From: DATGFB01 sp032160545
GTDB lineage: Bacteria > Actinomycetota > Actinomycetes > Mycobacteriales > Jatrophihabitantaceae
Assembly (NCBI GenBank): GCA_032160545.1
Contig: JAVHVN010000181.1
Span: 1-39,789, forward strand
Direction: 5' to 3'
DNA: 39,789 bases
A program made the translations under genes and the position numbers. The notes beneath the pieces are model-generated. The model had not been told where the DNA came from, did no database searches, and saw only the letters and a list, made by a program, of their open reading frames with translations. How positions within the stretch are numbered: the first letter of the stretch is position 1; each line of letters begins with the position of its first letter. This document shows positions 24,440 to 31,920 of this stretch, one piece after another.

Positions 24440-26373
24440 GCGGACTCCTCATGGGCGGCCGGGACCGACGGGACGGGCGCGCCGTCGAGTTCGTCCTCGG
24501 TGAGGTACTTCGACAACTCGTCGCGCTGGAAGAGCGCGAGGAGATCCCCTCGCATCGCCGTCATCGGCTGCTGGGACACCTCGATGTCGTCGCCGCGCGC
24601 GGCGCAGACCAGGTTGACCCTGCGCCAGTTCGGGTCCATGGCCGGAAAGTCCTCGCGGGTATGGCCACCGCGGGATTCCTGCCGCACCAGCGCCGCGCGC
24701 GCGATGCACTCGCTGACCATCAGCATGTTGCGCAGGTCGAGGGCCAGGTGCCACCCGGGGTTGAACTGCCGGTGCCCCTCGACGCCCACCCGCGCGGCCC
24801 GGTGCTTGAGCTCCTGCAGCCGGTCGAGGGCCGCCTGCATCTCGTCGGACTTGCGAATGATGCCGACGAGGTCGTTCATGGTCTGCTGCAGCTCCTGATG
24901 CAGCGTGTACGGGTTTTCGGGGATGCCCTGCGCGGGCGGGTCGAAGGGGGTCAGCGCGGCGGCCGCTGCCGAGTCGACCGCCGTGTCGGACACCGCGGGG
25001 TACCGCCCGGCCAGACCACGGACGTATTCGGCGGCGGCGATACCCGCGCGCCGGCCGAACACCAGCAGGTCCGACAGGGAGTTTCCGCCCAGCCGGTTCG
25101 AGCCGTGCATGCCGCCGGCGACCTCGCCGACCGCGAAGAGGCCGGCCGTGAGTGCAGCCTCCGTGTCGGGCTGCACCTCCACGCCGCCCATCACGTAGTG
25201 GCAGGTCGGGCCGACCTCCATGGGCTCGACGGTGATGTCGACGTCGGCGAGTTCCTTGAACTGGTGGTGCATCGACGGCAGTCGCCGCAGGATCTCGTCG
25301 GCCGAGCGGCGGCTCGCGATGTCGAGGAAGACGCCCCCGTGCGGTGACCCTCGCCCCGCCTTCACCTCGGAGTTGATGGCCCGCGCGACCTCGTCACGCG
25401 GCAGCAGCTCCGGGGGCCGCTTGTTGTTGTCGGGGTCGGTGTACCAGCGATCGCCCTCGTCCTCGGTCTCGGCGTACTGCCCCCGGAACACGGGGGGCAC
25501 GTAGTCGAACATGAACCGTTTGCCCTCGGAGTTGCGCAGCACACCGCCGTCCCCGCGCACCGACTCGGTGACGAGGATGCCCTTCACCGAAGGCGGCCAG
25601 ACCATGCCGGTCGGGTGGAACTGGACGAACTCCATGTTCACCAGGGTCGAACCCGCGCGCAGCGCGAGCGCGTGCCCGTCGCCGGTGTACTCCCACGAGT
25701 TGGAGGTGACCTTGTACGACTTGCCGATGCCCCCGGTCGCCAGCACGACCGTCGGCGCCCGGAAGACCACGAAGCGCCCCGACTCGCGCCAGTAGCCGAA
25801 CGCCCCGGCGATCGCGCCGGACCGGTCGCGCAGCAGCTCGGTGATCGTGCACTCGGCGAAGACGCGCAGCTTGCCGTCGTCGGCCCCCTCATGACCGGCC
25901 GCGCGGGCGTCCCCCTGCTGCAGCGAGACGATCTTCTGCTGCAGCGTGCGGATCAGCTCCAGGCCGGTGCGGTCGCCGACGTGCGCGAGGCGCGGGTACT
26001 CGTGGCCGCCGAAGTTGCGCTGGCTGATGCGCCCGTCCGGGGTGCGGTCGAACAGCGCGCCGTACGTCTCCAGCTCCCAGACCCGCTGGGGCGCCTCCTT
26101 CGCGTGCAGCTCGGCCATCCGCCAGGAGTTGAGGAACTTGCCGCCGCGCATGGTGTCGCGGAAGTGCACCTGCCAGTTGTCGTTGCTGTTGACGTTGCCC
26201 ATCGAGGCGGCGATGCCGCCTTCGGCCATCACGGTGTGCGCCTTGCCGAACAGCGACTTGCAGATGACCGCGACGCGCATGCCCTCTTCGCGAGCGGCGA
26301 TGGCGGCGCGCAAGCCGGCGCCGCCTGCGCCGATGATGAGGACGTCGTAGTTGTGCTTCTCGATCTCCGTCAC
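24436..26373 (-). CDS. sdhA: Succinate dehydrogenase flavoprotein subunit
   Basis: Oxidises succinate to fumarate with covalently bound FAD. The 645-aa protein starts with the dinucleotide fold NYDVLIIGAGGAGLRAAIAARE, followed by the FAD-attachment region FGKAHTVMAEGGIAA. The active-site region includes FVQFHPTGM and, later, GPTCHYVMGGVEV and GEVAGGMHGSNRLGGNSL. GTG 26373 has AGGAG 10 bases upstream. It sits 15 bases after sdhC and overlaps sdhB. It is of the Sdh1 type, together with the five-helix SdhC and no SdhD. Confidence 0.97.
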   Translation of the reverse strand: MTEIEKHNYDVLIIGAGGAGLRAAIAAREEGMRVAVICKSLFGKAHTVMAEGGIAASMGNVNSNDNWQVHFRDTMRGGKFLNSWRMAELHAKEAPQRVWELETYGALFDRTPDGRISQRNFGGHEYPRLAHVGDRTGLELIRTLQQKIVSLQQGDARAAGHEGADDGKLRVFAECTITELLRDRSGAIAGAFGYWRESGRFVVFRAPTVVLATGGIGKSYKVTSNSWEYTGDGHALALRAGSTLVNMEFVQFHPTGMVWPPSVKGILVTESVRGDGGVLRNSEGKRFMFDYVPPVFRGQYAETEDEGDRWYTDPDNNKRPPELLPRDEVARAINSEVKAGRGSPHGGVFLDIASRRSADEILRRLPSMHHQFKELADVDITVEPMEVGPTCHYVMGGVEVQPDTEAALTAGLFAVGEVAGGMHGSNRLGGNSLSDLLVFGRRAGIAAAEYVRGLAGRYPAVSDTAVDSAAAAALTPFDPPAQGIPENPYTLHQELQQTMNDLVGIIRKSDEMQAALDRLQELKHRAARVGVEGHRQFNPGWHLALDLRNMLMVSECIARAALVRQESRGGHTREDFPAMDPNWRRVNLVCAARGDDIEVSQQPMTAMRGDLLALFQRDELSKYLTEDELDGAPVPSVPAAHEESA

Positions 26374-26388
26374 GAAGGCGGAACTCCT

Positions 26389-27207
26389 CTAGTTGATGAT
26401 GCGCGGGTCGCCGAACGCGCCGGACGACACCAGCGCAATGTAGGCGTCGGTCGCCATGAGCGTGCCGAGCGTGATCCACGCGAGCTGCATGTGCTTGCGA
26501 TTGAGCTTCGAGACGAACGTCCAGGCCTGGTAACGCAGCGGATGCGCCGAGAAGTTGCGCAGCCGACCGCCGACGATGTGCCGGCAGGAGTGGCACGAGA
26601 GCGTGTAGGTCCAGAGCATGACGACGTTCACCAGCATCACGAGCGTGCCCAGCCCGATGCCCAGCCCGCCGTCGCCACCCTGGAACGCGCGGATGAGATC
26701 CCAGGTGTTGAGCACCGAGATCAGCATCGCCACGTAGAAGAAGTAGCGGTGCGCGTTCTGCAGGATCAGGGGGAAGCGCGTCTCGCCGGTGTACCGGCCG
26801 TGCGGCTCGGCGACCCCGCAGGCCGGCGGGGACTGCCAGAACGAGCGGTAGTAGGCCTTGCGGTAGTAGTAGCAAGTCAACCGGAACCCGAGCAGGAACG
26901 GCAGCACGAGCACAGCGAGCGGGACGAACGGCGGGAAGTGCCCGAACCAGGTGCCGAGGTCGCGTGCCTCGGGCGGGCAGGACTTGGTGACGCACGGCGA
27001 CGTGAACGGCGAGAGGTAGTGGTACTTCTCGACGAAATAGGCGCGCTGGCTCGCGGTGCGCAGCAGGGCATAGATCACCCAGATGGACAGGAAGACGACG
27101 GTGAGCGTCGGTTCCTGCCACCAGCGATCGGTGCGCAGGGTGCGTTCGGAGAGGTCGGCTCGACCCGGAGCGCCGGTGCCGACAGGCAGGCTGCGCGCGC
27201 GCGTCAC
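26389..27207 (-). CDS. sdhC: Sdh1-type membrane anchor subunit (SdhC-like)
   Basis: The 272-aa membrane anchor closely resembles the Rv0249c-type subunit of mycobacterial Sdh1, with about five helices and no separate SdhD gene. Conserved Cys/His positions include C72 and C77 (SPFTSPCVTKSC), and C205, H206, C208 and H210 (YTLSCHSCRHIVGG). In M. smegmatis Sdh1 the membrane anchor holds a Rieske-like iron-sulfur cluster, so these residues are likely ligands here. FLLGFRLTCYYYRKAYYRSFWQSPPAC is near-identical in kind to mycobacterial proteins. GTG 27207 is chosen since it overlaps the upstream gene's stop (GTGA) and gives the expected length. It ends with TAG. Confidence 0.92.
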   Translation of the reverse strand: MTRARSLPVGTGAPGRADLSERTLRTDRWWQEPTLTVVFLSIWVIYALLRTASQRAYFVEKYHYLSPFTSPCVTKSCPPEARDLGTWFGHFPPFVPLAVLVLPFLLGFRLTCYYYRKAYYRSFWQSPPACGVAEPHGRYTGETRFPLILQNAHRYFFYVAMLISVLNTWDLIRAFQGGDGGLGIGLGTLVMLVNVVMLWTYTLSCHSCRHIVGGRLRNFSAHPLRYQAWTFVSKLNRKHMQLAWITLGTLMATDAYIALVSSGAFGDPRIIN

Positions 27208-27500
27208 CGGCTCGAGCCGCCGGACGTCCCGTGGTAGCCGCCCACGCCCTCGTCGTCCGCGTCCGCCCACAACGACGGGTCGAGCGGGGTGTCGTCGATC
27301 ATCTGCACCGCGTGCGGCGCCGTCTCGGCCGGTGGCGGCACGTCATCGAGTTCGGCGGCGTCCAGATCCAGTCGATCGAGGTCGCCGAGCAAGCGCTTGA
27401 CCGCGGGGATGTCGCCGTACCGGCTGCGGACGTCGCCGACGACCGAGCGCAGCTCGTCGACGGCGCGGCGCAGCACATTCAATTCGCTCGTGACGGCCAT
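27204..27500 (-). CDS. Small conserved protein at the head of the sdh1 operon (Rv0250c-like)
   Basis: The 98-aa protein begins MAVTSELNVLRRAVDELRSVVGDVRSRYGD, a probable coiled coil, then an acidic tail (DDVPPPAETAP, LWADADDEGVGGYHG). Its size and place before sdhC match mycobacterial Rv0250c. ATG 27500 has CAGGAGC upstream; the longer frame to 27761 has no support. It overlaps sdhC by GTGA. Function unknown; the conserved linkage suggests a role with complex II assembly or regulation. Confidence 0.85.
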   Translation of the reverse strand: MAVTSELNVLRRAVDELRSVVGDVRSRYGDIPAVKRLLGDLDRLDLDAAELDDVPPPAETAPHAVQMIDDTPLDPSLWADADDEGVGGYHGTSGGSSR

Positions 27501-27531
27501 ACTCAGCTCCTGATGTCGTCTCCCGTCAGGG

Positions 27532-27560
27532 AGTCTGTCGCGAACGCGCGGTGTTGCCAA
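27532..27560 (-). promoter_or_regulatory. Candidate promoter of the sdh1 operon
   Basis: Minus strand: -35 TTGGCA (27555-27560), 17-base spacer, -10 CAGACT (27532-27537), 32 bases upstream of the first gene's ATG. Both hexamers match the vegetative consensus only partly. Confidence 0.4.
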
Positions 27561-27792
27561 GATCTCGGCGCACCGGGGTGTCGCGCCGGTCGCCACCGGC
27601 CGCACCGGCGGTGGACGGCCGTCTACAGCCCCCGCATCGGCGGCGTACAGCGGGGCGCGCAGCGGCCGGGAACACGGGCGAGGGTGCCGATGTTCTCGTG
27701 TAAGCTCGTGGGCTGGCGCGAACGCCACGCGATCAGCCCGACAACGCAGGTGACTCTGCACCGGTGGGACGGTCGTACGCGGCGGGAGCGAC

Positions 27793-27865
27793 GCCCCCTT
27801 AGCTCAGTCGGCAGAGCGTCTCCATGGTAAGGAGAAGGTCTACGGTTCGATTCCGTAAGGGGGCT
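27793..27865 (+). tRNA. tRNA-Thr (anticodon GGU)
   Basis: Acceptor GCCCCCT (27793-27799) pairs with AGGGGGC (27858-27864), discriminator T. D-arm AGCTCAGTCGGCAGAGC, anticodon stem TCTCC/GGAGA with loop ATGGTAA (GGU at 27826-27828), T-arm ACGGTTCGATTCCGT. All arms pair normally. CCA not encoded. Confidence 0.96.
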
Positions 27866-27875
27866 CTGGCAGCCG

Positions 27876-27908
27876 GCGGCGGCCTGTCCTCAAGCCTGCG
27901 GCCGCCGC
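27876..27908 (+). other. Hairpin between tRNA-Thr and tRNA-Met
   Basis: GCGGCGGCC (27876-27884) pairs with GGCCGCCGC (27900-27908) over a 15-base loop, and an outer CTGGC/GCCAG pair (27866-27870 with 27913-27917) encloses it. It fills the whole tRNA spacer, so it is probably a terminator or an RNA-processing structure. Confidence 0.45.
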
Positions 27909-27918
27909 GTCAGCCAGG

Positions 27919-27992
27919 GGCGGGGTAGCTCAGTCTGGTAGAGCAAGCGGCTCATAATCGCTGTGTCGCCGGTTCAAGTCCGGCCCTCGCTA
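27919..27992 (+). tRNA. tRNA-Met (anticodon CAU, elongator type)
   Basis: Acceptor GGCGGGG (27919-27925) pairs with CCTCGCT (27985-27991) with two G-U pairs, discriminator A. Anticodon loop CTCATAA with CAU at 27953-27955 on AGCGG/TCGCT, T-arm GCCGG-TTCAAGT-CCGGC. The absence of the three G-C pairs in the anticodon stem argues for elongator, not initiator. CCA not encoded. Confidence 0.93.
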
Positions 27993-28025
27993 CAGACCGA
28001 CCGCCGAGATACCGGCGATCGGTGC

Positions 28026-28046
28026 GCGACCCGGATGCCGGGTCGC
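28026..28046 (+). terminator. Perfect 9-bp hairpin between tRNA-Met and rpmG
   Basis: GCGACCCGG (28026-28034), ATG loop, CCGGGTCGC (28038-28046). It lies 34 bases after tRNA-Met and 29 before rpmG. It may end the tRNA transcript or protect the rpmG leader. Confidence 0.5.
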
Positions 28047-28074
28047 AGACGAACGCAATGGAAGGGGCACCCTC

Positions 28075-28239
28075 GTGGCAGCCACCGATGTACGCCCGAA
28101 GATCACCTTGGCCTGCCAGGAGTGCAAGCACCGCAACTACATCACCCGCAAGAACCGGCGCAACGATCCGGACCGCCTGGCGATGAACAAGTTCTGCCCG
28201 AACTGCGGCAAGCACACCGAGCACCGCGAGACGCGTTGA
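28075..28239 (+). CDS. rpmG: 50S ribosomal protein L33
   Basis: The 54-aa protein reads AATDVRPKITLACQECKHRNYITRKNRRND and ends NKFCPNCGKHTEHRETR. The two CxxC pairs (C14/C17 and C41/C44) make it the zinc-binding C+ form. GTG 28075 follows AAGGGG. It is located just after two tRNAs and before the dehydratase genes, as in many actinobacteria (rpmG next to hadA/hadB). Confidence 0.96.
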   Translation: MAATDVRPKITLACQECKHRNYITRKNRRNDPDRLAMNKFCPNCGKHTEHRETR

Positions 28240-28283
28240 GCGCCGTCCGCCTCGCCTGACGGCCGGCCTCCAGCAACTGAAAG

Positions 28284-28310
28284 CGCCCCGCTCCGGCCAC
28301 CGCCGGGGCG
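28284..28310 (+). terminator. rpmG terminator hairpin
   Basis: CGCCCCG (28284-28290) pairs with CGGGGCG (28304-28310), then GGGTGTTCTTC. The loop of 13 bases could hold a smaller stem. It separates rpmG from the TetR gene. Confidence 0.6.
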
Positions 28311-28390
28311 GGGTGTTCTTCATGCGTCCATCGCACGCAGATCCTGTGACGGCGCGTCGCGGACACTCTGCCGGGGTTGTTACGGTGGTC

Positions 28391-28409
28391 CCTGTCACAC
28401 CTTTACAGG
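28391..28409. promoter_or_regulatory. Inverted repeat before the TetR gene (possible auto-operator)
   Basis: CCTGT (28391-28395), N9, ACAGG (28405-28409), 8 bases upstream of the ATG. Its size (19 bases) and place suit a TetR operator. A TTGTTA box at 28377-28382 is a possible -35; the -10 is unclear. Confidence 0.45.
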
Positions 28410-28417
28410 CGGGAGCC

Positions 28418-29149
28418 ATGCGCAAGCACACGCCGCAAGCGGACGAGCCCCCCGGGGCCGCCGCCGACGGCCGCCGCCTGCGCTGGGCAGAGCACCGCAG
28501 CCGGCGGCGCACCGCCTTCGTGACGGCCGGCGCCGAGGCGATCGACCGATTCGGCCCCGAGGCCAGCGCCGAGCAGATCGCCGAGGTCGCCGGCGTGAGC
28601 CGCACGGTGCTCTACCGCTATTTCCGCGACCGCGAGGACCTTCGGCAGGCGATTGCCGACCACGTCGCCGCGTCGGTTCTGGAATCGGTCCTGCCGAACC
28701 TTCGGCTGTCGCCAGACTCCACGCCGCACGACGTCATCGAGTCCGTCATCGAAGTGATCGTCGGCTGGTTGGACGAGCACCCGAACCTCTACCACTTCTT
28801 GCGCTCGCGGCGCTCGCTCGAGGCCGTCGAGAACACGCTCGCAGACCGGGTCGCGAGCCTGTTCAAGGTCTTCCTGATGTTCTTCGGAATCGACGACGAC
28901 GCCGCGGAGCCCGGTGCCTACGGGCTCGTCGGGCTGGTCGAGTCGACCGGCGCCTGGTGGCTGTCGCGGCGCACGATGTCCCGCGAGAAGCTCACCGACC
29001 TGCTGTGCCGGGGCGTGTGGAACCTGCTCGAAGGCACCGCGCGCTCGAATGGCGTCTCAGTCGGCTACGACGACCCGCTGCCCTTCGAGGCACTTACCCG
29101 CGCCGAGGGCGCCGCCGCGGCGAGTCCGCCGCGGGAGCAGGCCCGATGA
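28418..29149 (+). CDS. TetR-family transcriptional regulator
   Basis: DNA-binding repressor of 243 aa. The N-terminal helix-turn-helix is ASAEQIAEVAGVSRTVLYRYFRDREDL (about residues 49-75). The C-terminal ligand domain is helical (YHFLRSRRSLEAVENTLADRVASLFKVFLM, STGAWWLSRRTMSREKLTDLLCRGVWNLLEG), like regulators of lipid metabolism such as the Rv0653/FasR type, though the ligand is not known. The frame is open from 28313, but ATG 28418 has GGGAG and sits just after the inverted repeat. It overlaps the next gene by ATGA, so it probably controls that gene and the hadA/hadB genes that follow. Confidence 0.9.
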   Translation: MRKHTPQADEPPGAAADGRRLRWAEHRSRRRTAFVTAGAEAIDRFGPEASAEQIAEVAGVSRTVLYRYFRDREDLRQAIADHVAASVLESVLPNLRLSPDSTPHDVIESVIEVIVGWLDEHPNLYHFLRSRRSLEAVENTLADRVASLFKVFLMFFGIDDDAAEPGAYGLVGLVESTGAWWLSRRTMSREKLTDLLCRGVWNLLEGTARSNGVSVGYDDPLPFEALTRAEGAAAASPPREQAR

Positions 29150-29484
29150 CCGGACCGGCCACAACCGGCCCGCACCTCGGCGATGGCTACGACGGTCCCG
29201 CAGAACTGGAGGTGGAGGGCCGCAGTGTCCCGGTCGACGTGACGCTGCGCGGGCACTTCGATCCGATCACCGGGTCCTACCGGTGGTACGGCCGCATCGC
29301 GGCGCGGCCGGAGGTTGCCGATGTGGTCGCCTCGGGCATACGCACCGTCACGCTCCGCACGCCGTTCGGCGCGGCGAGCACGGCACTGACGGATATCGAC
29401 ACGTGGGGTCGTCCTCGGGTCGAGGGCATTGGCGCGGCGCCGTTCGACGTCCTCCGATCGATCGAAGACCCTGACGCGGGCTGA
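29146..29484 (+). CDS. DUF4873-like small protein
   Basis: A 112-aa protein with the pattern GDGYDGPAELEVEGRSVPVDVTLRGHFDPITGSYRWYGRI, then VTLRTPFGAASTALTDIDTWGRPRVEGIGAAPF, which I recall as the DUF4873 family of actinobacteria. It looks like a compact beta-rich domain; no function is known. ATG 29146 overlaps the TetR stop. The reading frame continues upstream over the TetR gene, but this part is a shadow. Often such domains are found as C-terminal parts of monooxygenases; here it stands alone. Confidence 0.7.
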   Translation: MTGPATTGPHLGDGYDGPAELEVEGRSVPVDVTLRGHFDPITGSYRWYGRIAARPEVADVVASGIRTVTLRTPFGAASTALTDIDTWGRPRVEGIGAAPFDVLRSIEDPDAG

Positions 29485-29536
29485 TCGCCGAGCGTTACCG
29501 TCGGGGCATGCACGACACCGTGGCGGCGGGCCGCCG

Positions 29537-29986
29537 ATGACTCTCGACCAGTCGTATGTCGGGCGCGTGTATCCGCCCACCGAGCCGTACGAGGTGAGTC
29601 GCGAGAAGATCCGCGAGTTCGCCGATGCGCTGAACGATCCGAACCCGGCGTACCGCGACGCCGCGGCGGCCGGCGAACTCGGTCACCCCGATGTCATCGC
29701 TCCGCCGACGTTCGGCATCATCCTGACGCTTCAGGCGGGGCACCAGGTCATCACCGATCCCGGCTTCGGCATGGACTACTCCCGCGTCGTGCACGGCGAA
29801 CAGCGCTTCGAGCACGTGCGCCCGATCCGCGCGGGGGACGTGCTGCAGGTGGTCGTCGCCGTCGAGAGCGTGCGCGCCGCGGCGGGCAACGACATCGTCG
29901 GCCTACGCGCCGAGGTGCGCACCGTCGATGGGGCCGAGATCCTGCGCGCCTTCTCGACCATCGTCGCCCGCGGGACCGCGGCATGA
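29537..29986 (+). CDS. MaoC-like dehydratase, HadA-type (N-terminal hot-dog)
   Basis: The 149-aa protein begins MTLDQSYVGRVYPPTEPYEVSREKIREFADALNDPNPAY, the FAS1-DH/MaoC dehydratase N-terminal hot-dog fold. It has no DxNPxH catalytic motif, so it should be the non-catalytic, substrate-binding partner of a HadA/HadB-like pair. Start ATG 29537, 52 bases after the DUF4873 gene; it overlaps the next gene by ATGA. In mycobacteria the pair dehydrates beta-hydroxyacyl-ACP in fatty-acid elongation. Confidence 0.88.
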   Translation: MTLDQSYVGRVYPPTEPYEVSREKIREFADALNDPNPAYRDAAAAGELGHPDVIAPPTFGIILTLQAGHQVITDPGFGMDYSRVVHGEQRFEHVRPIRAGDVLQVVVAVESVRAAAGNDIVGLRAEVRTVDGAEILRAFSTIVARGTAA

Positions 29987-30426
29987 GCGGCGCGACGATC
30001 GAACCCGGCTTCGCGCTGCCCGGCCAGACCTTCGCCATCAGCCGGTTCGACCTGGTGCGGTACGCCGGAGCGTCCGGCGACTTCAACCCGATCCACTGGA
30101 ACGAGCGGGTCGCGACGTCCGTGGGGCTGCCCGACGTGATATCCCACGGGATGTTCACCATGGCCGAGGCGGTCAGGGTGGTCACCGACTGGGTGGGCGA
30201 CCCGGCCGCGGTGATCGAGTACGGCGTGCGCTTCACGCGGCCTGTGGTCGTCCCGGACCCGGACGGTGCCCGACTGGATGTGAGCGCCGCCGTCCGCGCG
30301 GTCCGCGACGACGGGCTTGTCGAGATCGACCTCACGGCGACCGTCGGCGGCGAGACGGTTCTGGCCAAGGCTCGCGCCGTCGTGCGCCTGCCCGACGGAT
30401 TCAGCGGCGGCGGCTCCGCAGCGTGA
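29983..30426 (+). CDS. MaoC-like dehydratase, HadB-type (catalytic)
   Basis: The 147-aa hot-dog protein holds the catalytic motif GASGDFNPIHWNERVA (Asp and His of hydratase 2), then VISHGMFTMAEAVRVVTDWVGDP. It is the catalytic partner of the preceding HadA-like protein and should form a heterodimeric (3R)-hydroxyacyl-ACP dehydratase. ATGA overlap with hadA-like and GTGA overlap with the downstream lipoprotein gene. No HadC homologue is seen, so it is not evidence for mycolic acids. Confidence 0.9.
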   Translation: MSGATIEPGFALPGQTFAISRFDLVRYAGASGDFNPIHWNERVATSVGLPDVISHGMFTMAEAVRVVTDWVGDPAAVIEYGVRFTRPVVVPDPDGARLDVSAAVRAVRDDGLVEIDLTATVGGETVLAKARAVVRLPDGFSGGGSAA

Positions 30427-31877
30427 GGCGGGCGGTGGCCGGGGTCGTCGTCGCCCTGGTCCTGACGGCGGGGTGCACGTCGGTGTCCTCAGGCAGCGGG
30501 CACCGGGCGACCGCGTCGGGCACGACGACCTCGCCCCCCGCGCCGGCCCCCACTACGTCCGCAGGGCAGTCAGGCCCGCCGACGTCGCCGGCCGCGTGCC
30601 CGTCGACCTACGCGGCGCCGGACCCGCACCGGCCGAAAGTGACGCTCGGTTTCACCGTGACGCCCGACCTCGCGATCGTGCGCGGCACCGAGCATGTCGT
30701 GTTCACGCCCGACAAGGACGTCACCGAGCTCGTCTTCCGGCTCACCGCGAACACCGCGAACACGGTGGCGTCGGGCAATCGCATCGACGTCACGTCCGCG
30801 CGGGCGGACCACGGCGCGGGCGCACCCACGTACACGCGCGCGGGTGCGGCGGCTGCTACCCAAGGCGGCCTGCTGCACATCCCCTTCGCCGGCCCGGTCC
30901 GTGCCGGCACGACCGTGACCGCCGATCTCGCGTTCACGGTGACGCTCGGCGCTGAATCATTCGACCGCTTCGGGCGCACCGGAGACGGCCCCGGCCGGTA
31001 CGCGTGGTTCGGCTCGGCGCAACCGCTGCTTGCGTGGCAGCGGGGATTCGGCTGGCACGGGGAGGACTTGGCCGGATTCACCGCCGAGAGCGCGACGAGC
31101 GAGGCGATGGACACCGACCTCACCGTGACGGCTCCGGCCGCCGCGACCGTGATCATGTCCGGCGATCCGGTCACGCCTGCGCCGATCGGTGGAACGCGTA
31201 CCTGGCACTCGGTCGTCGCCACCGCTCGCGACGTCAGCGTCGCGATCGGGCACTTCCAGCTGAGCGACACCGTGGTCGGGCAGACCCGGCTGCGGATCGG
31301 CGCCTTCTCGGCCGCGGCGCGAGACGCGCTCGTCCCGCGATTCACCAGGGCGATCACGCAGCTGAGCAAGCGGTTCGGCCCGTTCCCGTTCCCCTCGCTG
31401 TCCGTCGCGCGAGTGCCCGTCTCGGGCGGCGGCATCGAGTACCCGAGTTCGATCCTGATGCTGGACGGCACGAACCTCGTGGCGGTGCATGAGACGGCGC
31501 ACCAGTGGTTCTACGCGATGGTGGGGGACTCGCAGGCCGCGGACCCGTGGCTCGACGAGGCGTTCGCCACCTACGCCGAGCAGCTGGTGAACGGCGACGC
31601 CGACCCGTCCGCGCTTCAAGCCCCGGGCGCCGTCGATCGCTCGACCGAGTCGTACGGCAGCGATGAGCAGGACTACTACTTCGTGACGTACGCGAAGGGT
31701 TCCGCGGCGCTTCACGCGGCGCGAGCAGCTGCCGGCCCCGCTCGCTGGGACGCCGCTCTGCGTTGCTACGTCAACGCCAACGCGTGGCGGATCGCCGATC
31801 CGTCCGATCTGGCGCGCGCCCTGCGCGGCCTGCCGGCAGCCGTCGCGGTCTTGCGCAAGGCAGGCGCTCTGCGGTGA
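30423..31877 (+). CDS. M1-family metallopeptidase-like lipoprotein
   Basis: Exported zinc peptidase of 484 aa. The short signal peptide ends in the lipobox LTAGC (Cys18), so the mature protein should be lipid-anchored outside the membrane. A Ser/Thr/Pro-rich linker follows, then a beta-rich N-domain (VTLGFTVTPDLAIVRGTEHVVFTPDKDVTELVFRL). The zinc site is VHETAHQWFYAMVG (H356, E357, H360) with the third ligand in WLDEAFATYAEQL (E379), which is the HExxH-18-E of M1 enzymes. The usual GxMEN exopeptidase loop is replaced by SGGGIEYPSS, so aminopeptidase activity is uncertain. GTG 30423 overlaps hadB-like. The frame from 29928 is a shadow. Confidence 0.85.
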   Translation: MRRAVAGVVVALVLTAGCTSVSSGSGHRATASGTTTSPPAPAPTTSAGQSGPPTSPAACPSTYAAPDPHRPKVTLGFTVTPDLAIVRGTEHVVFTPDKDVTELVFRLTANTANTVASGNRIDVTSARADHGAGAPTYTRAGAAAATQGGLLHIPFAGPVRAGTTVTADLAFTVTLGAESFDRFGRTGDGPGRYAWFGSAQPLLAWQRGFGWHGEDLAGFTAESATSEAMDTDLTVTAPAAATVIMSGDPVTPAPIGGTRTWHSVVATARDVSVAIGHFQLSDTVVGQTRLRIGAFSAAARDALVPRFTRAITQLSKRFGPFPFPSLSVARVPVSGGGIEYPSSILMLDGTNLVAVHETAHQWFYAMVGDSQAADPWLDEAFATYAEQLVNGDADPSALQAPGAVDRSTESYGSDEQDYYFVTYAKGSAALHAARAAAGPARWDAALRCYVNANAWRIADPSDLARALRGLPAAVAVLRKAGALR

Positions 31878-31920
31878 TCGCCCTGCGTGGGGCGAGCTCC
31901 GGGGCGAGCCGCACACCGGC

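Noticed and set aside
24451..27237. Long plus-strand open frames opposite sdhA/sdhC
   Set aside because: Antisense of the sdh1 operon; no family resemblance.
29983..30426. Mycolic-acid HadBC system
   Set aside because: Only one MaoC pair is visible, without HadC or other mycolate genes, so mycolic acid synthesis cannot be inferred.
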